Origin: Kitasatospora setae KM-6054
GTDB taxonomy: Bacteria; Actinomycetota; Actinomycetes; Streptomycetales; Streptomycetaceae
Assembly: GCF_000269985.1 (NCBI RefSeq)
Contig: NC_016109.1
Location: 2,790,001 to 2,854,000 of the forward strand
Length of the DNA: 64,000 bases
Direction of reading: 5' to 3'
A program made the position numbers and the translations under genes. Below are positions 28,431-35,507 of the stretch, one piece after another; positions within the stretch are counted from its first letter, which is position 1; each line of letters opens with the position of its first letter. The notes beneath the pieces are model-generated. The model saw nothing but the letters and a program-made list of their open reading frames with translations. It did not search any database and was not told the origin of the DNA.

Positions 28431-28489
28431 TCCAGCTGGGACGCTGCGGCCAGACTCGAATCCAGGTCGAATCTGCCGAATAGTACAGA

Positions 28490-29677
28490 TCATCCGCCAG
28501 ATGTGTCCGATTCGGCATCTTCGGTGAGTCGGGCACACTCATACGGATCGTCCAACCAGCCTTCGGGCAGGACCACCCGGTTGTTGCCGCTGGTCCGCCC
28601 GCGCGGACCGTCGGCGCCGATCGGCCAGCTCTGCTCCTGGTCGACCTGGGCGAGCGTCTCGGCCAGCTCGGTCAGCGAACTGGAGCCGGCCAACCTCACC
28701 CGCAGCTCGGAGCCGACCGAGAAACCCTTGGTGTACCAAGCGACGTGCTTGCGGAAGTCGATGACGCCGCGGGCCTCGTCGCCCAGCCACTCCCCCAGCA
28801 GCTGGGCGTGCCGCACCATGGCGCGGGCCACGTAGTCGAAGGTCGGGCGGGCGTAGTCGACGTCGCCCTCGAAGATCGACACCAGGTCCTTGAACAGCCA
28901 GGGCCGGCCCAGGCAGCCGCGACCGACGACCACGCCGTCGCACCCGGTCTCGCGCATCATCCGGACCGCGTCGTCGGCGGACCAGATGTCCCCGTTGCCG
29001 AGCACCGGGATACCGGCCGGGACGGACTCGCGGAGGCGGGCGATGGCCGACCAGTCCGCGGTGCCGCCGTAGTGCTGGGCCGCGGTGCGGCCGTGCAGGG
29101 CGATCGCGGAGACACCCTCCTCCGCGCCGATCCGTCCGGCGTCGAGGTAGGTGAGGTGGTCGTCGTCGATGCCCTTGCGCATCTTCATGGTGACGGGCAG
29201 ATCGCCCGCGTTCGCGACCGCCTGGCGCAGGATGTCGCGCAGCAGGTTGCGCTTGTACGGCAGCGCGGAGCCGCCGCCCTTGCGGGTCACCTTCGGGACG
29301 GGGCAGCCGAAGTTGAGGTCGATGTGGTCGGCCAGGCCCTCCGCGGAGATCATCCGCGCCGCCTTGCCGACGGTCTCCGGGTCCACCCCGTACAGCTGGA
29401 TCGAGCGCGGCTTCTCGCTCGGGTCGAACTTGATCAGTTGCATGGTCTTGGCGTTGCGCTCGACCAGGGCGCGGGTGGTGATCATCTCGGAGACGTACAG
29501 GCCCCGGCCGCCGCTCTGCTCCCGGCACAGGGTGCGGAAGGGGGCGTTCGTGATGCCGGCCATCGGCGCCAGCACCACCGGCGGCCAGACCTGCATCGGC
29601 CCGATGTGCAACGGGGCGAACTCCGGTGTGCCGGGTGCTGCGGGGGTGGCCTGGGTGGTGTCGGGCGTGGTGGTCAT
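28490..29677 (-). CDS. dusB: tRNA-dihydrouridine synthase
   Basis: 395 residues, ATG 29677. FMN-dependent TIM-barrel enzyme of the Dus family: VVLAPMAGITNAPFRTLCRE near the start, ARMISAEGLADHIDLNFGCPVPKVTRKGGGSALPYKRNLL containing the catalytic Cys in NFGCP, LPVTMKMRKGIDDDH, ALHGRTAAQHYGGTADW and GVVVGRGCLGRPWLFKDL in the phosphate-binding region. It reduces uridine to dihydrouridine in tRNA using NADPH. The C-terminal helical domain and acidic tail (WLDDPYECARLTEDAESDTSGG) are intact. Start chosen at the ATG giving a short Thr/Pro/Ala leader before the barrel; the frame is open upstream without similarity. Confidence 0.95.
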   Translation of the reverse strand: MTTTPDTTQATPAAPGTPEFAPLHIGPMQVWPPVVLAPMAGITNAPFRTLCREQSGGRGLYVSEMITTRALVERNAKTMQLIKFDPSEKPRSIQLYGVDPETVGKAARMISAEGLADHIDLNFGCPVPKVTRKGGGSALPYKRNLLRDILRQAVANAGDLPVTMKMRKGIDDDHLTYLDAGRIGAEEGVSAIALHGRTAAQHYGGTADWSAIARLRESVPAGIPVLGNGDIWSADDAVRMMRETGCDGVVVGRGCLGRPWLFKDLVSIFEGDVDYARPTFDYVARAMVRHAQLLGEWLGDEARGVIDFRKHVAWYTKGFSVGSELRVRLAGSSSLTELAETLAQVDQEQSWPIGADGPRGRTSGNNRVVLPEGWLDDPYECARLTEDAESDTSGG

Positions 29678-29859
29678 GCGCGGCGGATCCTCGATACGGG
29701 TAGGGCCCCAACGGCGGGCTTCCAGACTCTCCATTCTCTCCCACCCGCCGGACGGGCCTGGCCCGGTGCCCCTCCCCGGCGGGCGACCCCGGACGGCCGG
29801 GCCGTTCCGGGCGCGGTCCGGACGCGGTGGGGCGCGGTCCGGGGGCGCTCCGGACGCGG

Positions 29860-30738
29860 TCAGGGCTTCCCGTTGCGGCCGATGGTGACGGTGCCGGAGG
29901 CGGAGGTGACGTCGAGCAGTCGGGGCGAGTCCATGTCCTGGAGGGACTGGTCGACCTCCTGGCCGCCGCCCTCGCTGTTGAGCTCGATCCGGTACCGGCT
30001 GCGGTCGTCCGGCAGCCGCAGGACGAGGTTCCCGGAGGCGAGGCGGACGGCGACCTCGTCCGGCGGGCGGTCGTACTGCAGGGTGACCTGGCCGGAGGAG
30101 GCGGAGAGCTGGGCCCTGGCCGCACCCAGCCCCGTACCGATGATCTGACCGGAGCCGCTCTTCGCCCAGATCGGCCCGCTGACCCTGGTCAGCTCCACCT
30201 GACCGCTGCCGGTCTCCGCCGAGACGCTGCCGGACACGTCCATGATCTCCGTCCGCCCGGAGCCGTTGCGGGCGTGGACGGTGGTCGAGGGCGGCACCTG
30301 TATCTCCAGCGTGACCGCGCAGCCCCGCAGGAGCCGGGCCTCCGGGCAGTCGACCGAGACCGTCATCGTGCCCGCGGCGATCCGCTCGTCGACGACCGGC
30401 TTCCGGAGCGCCCAGCCGACCCGCTCCGCGACCACCACCCGGTCGGTGCCGCCGACCCGGACCAGGACCTGGGCCGGGCCGGAGTCGATGTCGAGCCGGC
30501 CGACCGACTCGAAGTACGTCCGCTCCTGGGTGCTCTCGCGCTGGACGAGGACCGCCCCGGTGGTGGCGGCGCCCAGCAGCAGGATGCAGGCGAGGACCAG
30601 GACGCCGAGGAACCGCCAGGCCCGGCGCTCGCCCCGGCCGGGCTCGACCGGACCCGCCGGCCCGGGGTGCGGAAGCCACCGGGCGAACCGACCCGGCCCG
30701 GGGTCGGCCTCCGGCGGGTGCGGGGCGGGTCGGGTCAC
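29860..30738 (-). CDS. Membrane-anchored DUF4097-like beta-repeat protein
   Basis: 292 residues, GTG 30738 overlapping the response-regulator stop (GTGA). Residues 40-65 form one membrane segment (FLGVLVLACILLLGAATTGAVLV); the extracytoplasmic part is a right-handed beta-solenoid-like repeat (GSGRTEIMDVSGSVSAETGSGQVELTRVSGPIWAKSGSGQIIGT, LSASSGQVTLQYDRPPDEVAVRLASGNLVLRLPDD) as in DUF4097/adhesin-like proteins. Such proteins often accompany two-component systems. Translational coupling to the regulator and kinase makes this the third gene of the operon; it may act as an accessory sensor of the cell surface (inference). Confidence 0.8.
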   Translation of the reverse strand: MTRPAPHPPEADPGPGRFARWLPHPGPAGPVEPGRGERRAWRFLGVLVLACILLLGAATTGAVLVQRESTQERTYFESVGRLDIDSGPAQVLVRVGGTDRVVVAERVGWALRKPVVDERIAAGTMTVSVDCPEARLLRGCAVTLEIQVPPSTTVHARNGSGRTEIMDVSGSVSAETGSGQVELTRVSGPIWAKSGSGQIIGTGLGAARAQLSASSGQVTLQYDRPPDEVAVRLASGNLVLRLPDDRSRYRIELNSEGGGQEVDQSLQDMDSPRLLDVTSASGTVTIGRNGKP

Positions 30739-31382
30739 TGGCTGACCTCCAGGAAGCGCAGCACCGCCAGCACCCGGCGGTGGCTGTCCTCGGCCGGCGG
30801 CAGGTCGAGCTTGGTGAGGATGGAGTTGATGTGCTTGGAGACCGCACTGTCGCTGACCACCAGGGACTCCGCGATCGCGGTGTTCGAACGCCCCTCGGCC
30901 ATCAGCGCCAGCACGTCCCGCTCGCGGGGCGTCAGCCGGTGCAGCGGATCGCGGTCGCGGCGCAGCAGCAGCTGGGCGACCACCTCCGGGTCGAGGGCGG
31001 TACCGCCCTGGGCGACGCGCTGCAGCGCCTCCACGAACTCGTCCACGTTGGCGACCCGCTGCTTGAGCAGGTAGCCGACGCCGCTGGTGTTGTTGGCCAG
31101 CAGGTCCGCCGCGTACCGCTCCTCGACGAACTGGGAGAGCAGGACGACGGCGGTGCCGGGCCACTGCCGCCGGATCATCAGCGCGGCCCGGACGCCCTCG
31201 TCGGTGAAGCCCGGCGGCATCCGGACGTCCGCGACGACGATCTGCGGGCGGTGCTCCTCGACGGCGGCGAGCAGGGCCTCGGCGTCCCCCACCGCGGCGA
31301 CGACCTCGTAGCCCTCGCTCTCCAGCACCTTGACGATGCCGATCCTCAGGAGGACCGAGTCCTCGGCGATCACAGCTCGCAT
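30735..31382 (-). CDS. NarL/LuxR-family response regulator
   Basis: 215 residues, ATG 31382, overlapping the 3' end of the kinase gene by 13 bp. The receiver domain has the acidic pocket E7/D8, phospho-acceptor Asp52 in VVADVRMPPGFTDEG, and the conserved Lys in VGYLLKQRV. The C-terminal LuxR-type helix-turn-helix is LTPRERDVLALMAEGRSNTAIAESLVVSDSAVSKHINSILTKLDL. It should dimerise on phosphorylation by the adjacent kinase and bind DNA. Targets are unknown; the 42-bp inverted repeat upstream of the kinase is a candidate autoregulatory site. Confidence 0.94.
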   Translation of the reverse strand: MRAVIAEDSVLLRIGIVKVLESEGYEVVAAVGDAEALLAAVEEHRPQIVVADVRMPPGFTDEGVRAALMIRRQWPGTAVVLLSQFVEERYAADLLANNTSGVGYLLKQRVANVDEFVEALQRVAQGGTALDPEVVAQLLLRRDRDPLHRLTPRERDVLALMAEGRSNTAIAESLVVSDSAVSKHINSILTKLDLPPAEDSHRRVLAVLRFLEVSQ

Positions 31383-32629
31383 GGCAACTCCATGGTGATG
31401 GTGGTCGGGCCCCCGCGGGGGCTGGTGATGGCGAAGGATCCGTCGACCGAGGCGGCGCGCTTGCGCAGACCGGTGAGGCCGGTGCCGCGGTCGGCGTCCG
31501 CCCCGCCGACGCCGTCGTCGGTGATGGTGATGCGCAGCCGGTCGGCCACCCGGTGCAGGAGGAGGTCGACCCGGGAGGCCCGGGAGTGCTTGGCGGCGTT
31601 GGCCAGCGCCTCGGAGACCGTGAAGTAGGCGACCGCCTCCACGGTGGGTGCTATCCGGCCCGGCAGGTCGACCGTGAGGTGCACGGGGACGGGGCTGCGG
31701 GCGGCGATGCCGGAGAGCGCCGCGTCGAGCCCGCGGTCCTCCAGCACCGCCGGGTGCAGGCCGCGGACCAGGTCGTGCAGTTCCTTGACGGCGGCCTGGG
31801 CCTCCTCGTGCGCGGCGACGATCACCTCCATCGCCTCGGGCGGGAGGTGTTTGAGGGTGCGCCGGGCGAGGCCCAGGTTCATCGCGAGCGAGACCAGGCG
31901 CTGCTGCGCGCCGTCGTGCAGGTCCCGCTCGATGCGGCGGCGCTCGGCGTCGGCCGCGTCCACCACGTCGACCCGGCTGCGGGCCAGGTGCTCGACCCGG
32001 CGCTCCAGCACCTCCGCCCGGTTCGGGCCGAGCAGGGCCCGGACCGTCCACAGGTCGACGGCGGCGAGCAGGGCGACGAGCCAGGGCGTGGCGGCCAGCA
32101 GGAGCAGGCCGCCGAGGGTGGCGAGGGCGCCCTCGGCGACCCACCCGGGGCCGGACCTCAGCGGGTAGCCCGGCGGCAGCAGCCACACCCAGCCGAAGAA
32201 GCCGGTCAGCACGACCGCCGCTCCCCAGAGGCCGAGCGCCAGGCCCGCGCAGAGCATCTGCAGCGGCGCCACCAGCAGGTGGTGGACCGCCTGGCGCCAG
32301 GTCAGCCCCGCGCGGAGCCGGACCAGCCAGGGCGCGTCGGGCGGGATCCGGCCTGGGACCTCCACCCCGCGCAGGGCGCGGACCCGGCTGCGCTGGGCGG
32401 TGCTCTGCAGGTCGAAGAGGACCGTGAGCAAGGCCAGCCCGAACAGCAGGGCCGCGCTCGGCAGGCCGATGACGATCACGCAGGGCAGGCCGAACGGGAG
32501 GCCGGCGGCGAGGAACAGCGTGTCCCGTCGAGTGCCCGCGGACCACGGGGCGCGCGCGGCCGCGGCGGCGCGGACCGCCGCGGCGGGGGCCGTCCGGCGC
32601 GGGGGCGTGTCGATCTTCGACTGGAACAT
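31370..32629 (-). CDS. DesK/NarX-type sensor histidine kinase
   Basis: 419 residues from ATG 32629 (MFQSKIDTPPRR). Five to six membrane segments fill the first half (TLFLAAGLPFGLPCVIVIGLPSAALLFGLALLTVLF; LLVAPLQMLCAGLALGLWGAAVVLTGFFGWVWLL; LATLGGLLLLAATPWLVALLAAV), as in the DUF1707/PspC-neighbour sensor group. The HisKA_3 box RRRIERDLHDGAQQRLVSLAMNLG carries the phospho-His238; the ATPase has YFTVSEALANAAKHSRAS (N box) and ITDDGVGGADADRGTGLTGLRKR (G1/G2). It phosphorylates the coupled response regulator. The signal is unknown; no large extracellular domain is present. Confidence 0.93.
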   Translation of the reverse strand: MFQSKIDTPPRRTAPAAAVRAAAAARAPWSAGTRRDTLFLAAGLPFGLPCVIVIGLPSAALLFGLALLTVLFDLQSTAQRSRVRALRGVEVPGRIPPDAPWLVRLRAGLTWRQAVHHLLVAPLQMLCAGLALGLWGAAVVLTGFFGWVWLLPPGYPLRSGPGWVAEGALATLGGLLLLAATPWLVALLAAVDLWTVRALLGPNRAEVLERRVEHLARSRVDVVDAADAERRRIERDLHDGAQQRLVSLAMNLGLARRTLKHLPPEAMEVIVAAHEEAQAAVKELHDLVRGLHPAVLEDRGLDAALSGIAARSPVPVHLTVDLPGRIAPTVEAVAYFTVSEALANAAKHSRASRVDLLLHRVADRLRITITDDGVGGADADRGTGLTGLRKRAASVDGSFAITSPRGGPTTITMELPCEL

Positions 32630-32676
32630 GCGGATCAGCGTAGAGGCCGGTCGAACCCGGCTTCCATGGCGCAGTC

Positions 32677-32718
32677 CTCCGTCTTCTTGGTGTAGCTGGC
32701 TACACCAAGAAGACGGAG
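32677..32718. repeat. 42-bp perfect inverted repeat (20-bp arms, 2-bp centre)
   Basis: Left arm 32677-32696 begins CTCCGTCTTC and ends GTGTAGC; the right arm 32699-32718 is its exact complement; the centre is TG. It lies 48 bp upstream of the kinase start (minus) and 47 bp upstream of the divergent gene at 32765 (plus), i.e. at the shared promoter. The inner GTGTAGC-TG-GCTACAC looks like an operator core. Could regulate both directions or form a cruciform/hairpin. Confidence 0.85.
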
Positions 32719-32764
32719 CCACGGGCTACCGACAAGATCCCCACGCCGAAGGATTCTTGACGGC

Positions 32765-33265
32765 ATGACGAACACGAACCTGATGCGCTGCGGCCGCGAC
32801 TCGCTCTCCCCCGCCCGGGCCGCCGCCCGGCAGTTCTCCCGGTCGCTCCCCGAACTCCTCGGCGGCGGCGGCCGATCCGGGCTGATCGCCGCGGTCGGCC
32901 CGTGGACGGCGTGCCTGCGCGCGGGCCGCCGCCCGGCCATGGAGGTCTACGAGCACGGCGAACTGCTCGACGTCGTGGTCGAGTCCTCGCTCGGCGGCGC
33001 CGGGCTGCGCGGGGCCCGGCGCGGCCCGACCGGGAGGCCGGGGGAAGGAGCGGCAGCCTGCGCCTGGGGCCGTCTGCCACCCTGCGGGGCGCCCCCGCCG
33101 GTGCACTTCCTCACCGGCGGGCTGCGGCGGCGTCCGGTGGGCTCCGCGACCGTGCGGACGGCGGGCCGGTTCTGGTTCGCCTCGGCGGCCGGGGAGTTCC
33201 GCTGGGCGCGGCTGTCGGCGGCGGCCTGCTGCGCGGAGCACGCGGAGCGGGGGCGGGCAGCATGA
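32765..33265 (+). CDS. Unknown protein, first of a coupled pair
   Basis: 166 residues, ATG 32765. Not recognised. The N-terminus (MTNTNLMRCGRDSLSPARAAARQFSRSLPELLGGG) resembles the amphipathic starts of small cytoplasmic actinomycete proteins; the centre has VYEHGELLDVVVESSLGG and the end FWFASAAGEFRWARLSAAACCAEHAERG. No signal peptide or membrane helix. It overlaps the next gene by ATGA and is transcribed divergently from the two-component operon, across the 42-bp inverted repeat, so it may belong to the regulon. Confidence 0.6.
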   Translation: MTNTNLMRCGRDSLSPARAAARQFSRSLPELLGGGGRSGLIAAVGPWTACLRAGRRPAMEVYEHGELLDVVVESSLGGAGLRGARRGPTGRPGEGAAACAWGRLPPCGAPPPVHFLTGGLRRRPVGSATVRTAGRFWFASAAGEFRWARLSAAACCAEHAERGRAA

Positions 33266-34209
33266 GCGTGCTCGTTGCGCTGCCGTCCCGGCCGGATGCC
33301 GGCGGCGGTGCCGGTAACGGTGCCGGTGGCGTGGTACGGGTCGGGCGCCGCGCGGTGGTCCGGCGAGCCGGGTGGCTGCGGCCGGAAGTGCTGTTCCTGG
33401 GGTGCGGGTTGGTGCTGCTGCCCTGGGCCGCGCTGCTGGCGCTGTTGCCCGACGGGACACCCTGGGCGGTGCTCGACCTGGTCGAGTCGGCGGCGTTGTC
33501 CACCGCTGCGCTGCGGCTGCGGCGGGGCCGTACCCCGTCCTGGTCGGCCGGGCTGGCCGGTGTCCTGCTGGCCACGGACGCCGGGTGCGACCTCGCGACG
33601 GCGTCCGGCGGTTCCGAACTGCTGGTCGCCCTGCTGATGGCGGTGTGCGCGGAGCTGCCGCTGGCCGCCGTCTGCTGGTCCACGGCGCTGCGCGCCGGTG
33701 CCGTCGGGCCGGGCGGCGGCCCGGTGCCGGCGGCCGGCCGCGGGTGTCGGTCCCGGGGGCGCGTCGCGGTCCCGGTTCCGGTGGGCGGCCCGCCCACCGG
33801 GTTCCTCACGGAAGGAGTGGCAGTGCGAAGCATCCACATGTTGACGGGGTCCGTTCCGGGGCTGCTCTCCGGAACTCCGGCGGGCCGGGTGTGTGCCGGC
33901 CAGGCCGACCGGTTGCGGGTCGCCACAGCCGGTTGCCGGCCAGACCGCCCGGCGCGGTCGGATCGCCGGGCACCGGCGGCCGGGCTCCGGGTCCGGGCCG
34001 AGGGGTGGGCGCCACGGCCCTGCCCCGACCGGGCGCACCGGGCCGTGCTCCCTGCCTCCGCCGCGAGGATGGCGGCCACCGCGCGGCGCGACCCCGGCGT
34101 GCACCGGCGGCCCGCCGCGGAAAGGGCCCCCGGTCTGCGGGAGTTGCGCGCGCGGCGGCTCCACCGGGGTGCGGCCGGCCCCCGTCGGCGTTCCGCGGTG
34201 GGAGGGTGA
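33262..34209 (+). CDS. Unknown membrane protein with long Arg/Pro-rich tail
   Basis: 315 residues from ATG 33262, overlapping the previous stop. Four hydrophobic segments lie between residues 35 and 150 (VLFLGCGLVLLPWAALLALL; AVLDLVESAALSTAALRL; WSAGLAGVLLATDAGCDLA; ELLVALLMAVCAELPLAAVCW). After that the frame is Gly/Pro/Arg-rich and hard to distinguish from non-coding high-G+C sequence; a GTG at 33823 preceded by GGAAGGAGTGG lies in the same frame and might start a separate product. No family recognised. Probably part of a two-gene unit with the preceding ORF. Confidence 0.5.
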   Translation: MSVLVALPSRPDAGGGAGNGAGGVVRVGRRAVVRRAGWLRPEVLFLGCGLVLLPWAALLALLPDGTPWAVLDLVESAALSTAALRLRRGRTPSWSAGLAGVLLATDAGCDLATASGGSELLVALLMAVCAELPLAAVCWSTALRAGAVGPGGGPVPAAGRGCRSRGRVAVPVPVGGPPTGFLTEGVAVRSIHMLTGSVPGLLSGTPAGRVCAGQADRLRVATAGCRPDRPARSDRRAPAAGLRVRAEGWAPRPCPDRAHRAVLPASAARMAATARRDPGVHRRPAAERAPGLRELRARRLHRGAAGPRRRSAVGG

Positions 34210-34668
34210 GCATCCGCCCGGGCGGCGCGTCCCGGGGAGGAGGCCGCCCTTTCCGCCCCCTACATCCGTAGCCCTGCCTGAACGACCCAGCCGTCCCGAA
34301 CCGGCAGCGGAAAGGAGCCGCCTCTCGCCGATCTCCCGGCGGCCGGTACCGGCACCGGCCTGACCACCCTGCGCCCCCTTCCTCCCGTACACCCGCTCCT
34401 TGACTCCTGCACAGTGCGATTCGTCCCGCCGACCACCGACCACGTCCTGGCCATCGGCCCCGTCCCGGGGCCGCGCTCGCCGGGGCGCGGTGTGGTCGGC
34501 GGGCACGGCCCGCTGTCCCGGCGACGGAGCCGGAAGCGGGCCATGGCCCAACCCGGCTGGCAGGGGTCCAGCGACAGGGGCCACCCCCTCGGGGACAGGC
34601 GGGTAGCTCGGCAGGAACCCGCGAGAAAATGGCAGGCCACCGGCCTGGAGCGGTGCGAGGATGGCGCA
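34210..34668. other. 460-bp region without a supported gene
   Basis: Between the unknown membrane protein and the NADAR gene. Frames are open on both strands but Arg/Pro-rich with no similarity. No clear hairpin or long repeat seen; must contain the NADAR gene promoter. Confidence 0.4.
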
Positions 34669-35247
34669 ATGCCGACGAACCCGACCCTCCGCCCCGGTGA
34701 GACGCGCACCCGCGAGCAGCTGACAGCGGCGGTCGCGTCCGGTGCCCGCCCGAAGTACCTGTGCTTCTGGGGCCACCGCCCGCAGCGGGACGGGCAGATC
34801 GGACCCGGTGCGCTCAGCCAGTGGTGGCCCTCCCCGTTCACCGTCGACGGGGTCCGGTACGACACCGCCGAGCACTGGATGATGGCCGGGAAGGCCCGGC
34901 TGTTCGGGAACGAGGAGATCGTCCCGAGGATCCTCGGGGCCCGGACGCCCGCGGAGGCGAAGAATCTGGGCCGACTGGTCACGGGGTTCGACGAGGACCG
35001 CTGGGTCGAGCACCGCTTCGAACTGGTGGTTACCGGGAGCACCGCGAAGTTCGGCCAGGACGAGCGACTCCGCACGTACCTGCTCCGTACCGGCGAGCGC
35101 GTCCTGGTGGAGGCCAGCCCGCTCGACCGGATCTGGGGCATCGGGCTCGCGGCCGACGACCAGCGGGCGAATTCCCCTGCCCAGTGGCAGGGATCGAACC
35201 TGCTCGGCTTCGCGCTGATGGAGGCGCGAGCCCGGCTGGCGGGCTGA
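34669..35247 (+). CDS. NADAR-family protein (YbiA-like)
   Basis: 192 residues, ATG 34669 with GCGAGGA 8 nt upstream. The NADAR/DUF1768 fold is recognisable: YLCFWGHRPQRDGQIGPGALSQWWPSPFTVDGVRYDTAEHWMMAGKARLFGNEEIVPRIL with the F-W-G/S-Q-W and A-E-H-W-M-M-A-K motifs, then DEDRWVEHRFELVVTGSTAKFGQD and ASPLDRIWGIGLAADD near the C-terminus (the conserved D-x-x-W-G-I-G loop). Family members cleave N-glycosidic bonds of riboflavin-pathway intermediates or of ADP-ribosylated guanine. Monocistronic; may act in metabolite repair or in reversing DNA/RNA ADP-ribosylation. Confidence 0.9.
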   Translation: MPTNPTLRPGETRTREQLTAAVASGARPKYLCFWGHRPQRDGQIGPGALSQWWPSPFTVDGVRYDTAEHWMMAGKARLFGNEEIVPRILGARTPAEAKNLGRLVTGFDEDRWVEHRFELVVTGSTAKFGQDERLRTYLLRTGERVLVEASPLDRIWGIGLAADDQRANSPAQWQGSNLLGFALMEARARLAG

Positions 35248-35507
35248 TCCCTCGCCCAACCGTCCTACCGGAAAAGCCAGTTCTCCCTCATCTCGCACAA
35301 GTAGGGCGACTCGGACAGGAATTGGCCGAAGTTCACGAGAACAGCCGACCTGCCGCACCACCCCGGCCACTCGCATCTCCATCTTGAAAAGGTTAAGACT
35401 TGCTCCCGTAACGTGGCCGCCGTACGGCAGCGCCAGGATGGCCACCAGTCGTTGTGTTCGGGGGCCAGTCGGGTGGCCCCCCACGGAGAAGGTCGGGGCG
35501 GGGCGCG

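Larger units (their letters stand above)
27924..28489. other. Long intergenic region upstream of ppdK with two hyphenated palindromes
   Basis: 566 bases containing the ppdK promoter. From about 28.09 to 28.49 kb the G+C content is clearly lower than in the rest of the window and stop codons are frequent in all frames. It holds GTGTTCAA-GAC-TTGAACAC (28098-28116) and TTGTCCA-TCT-TGGACAA (28414-28430). Short open frames exist on both strands but none is supported. Confidence 0.5.

Noticed and set aside
28306..28542. 78-residue minus-strand frame and a 77-residue plus-strand frame near the dusB 3' end
   Set aside because: They overlap the certain end of dusB or the low-G+C island, have no ribosome-binding site and no family features.
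34414..34668. N-terminal extension of the NADAR gene from GTG 34414
   Set aside because: The added 85 residues are low-complexity and do not resemble NADAR proteins; ATG 34669 has a ribosome-binding site.
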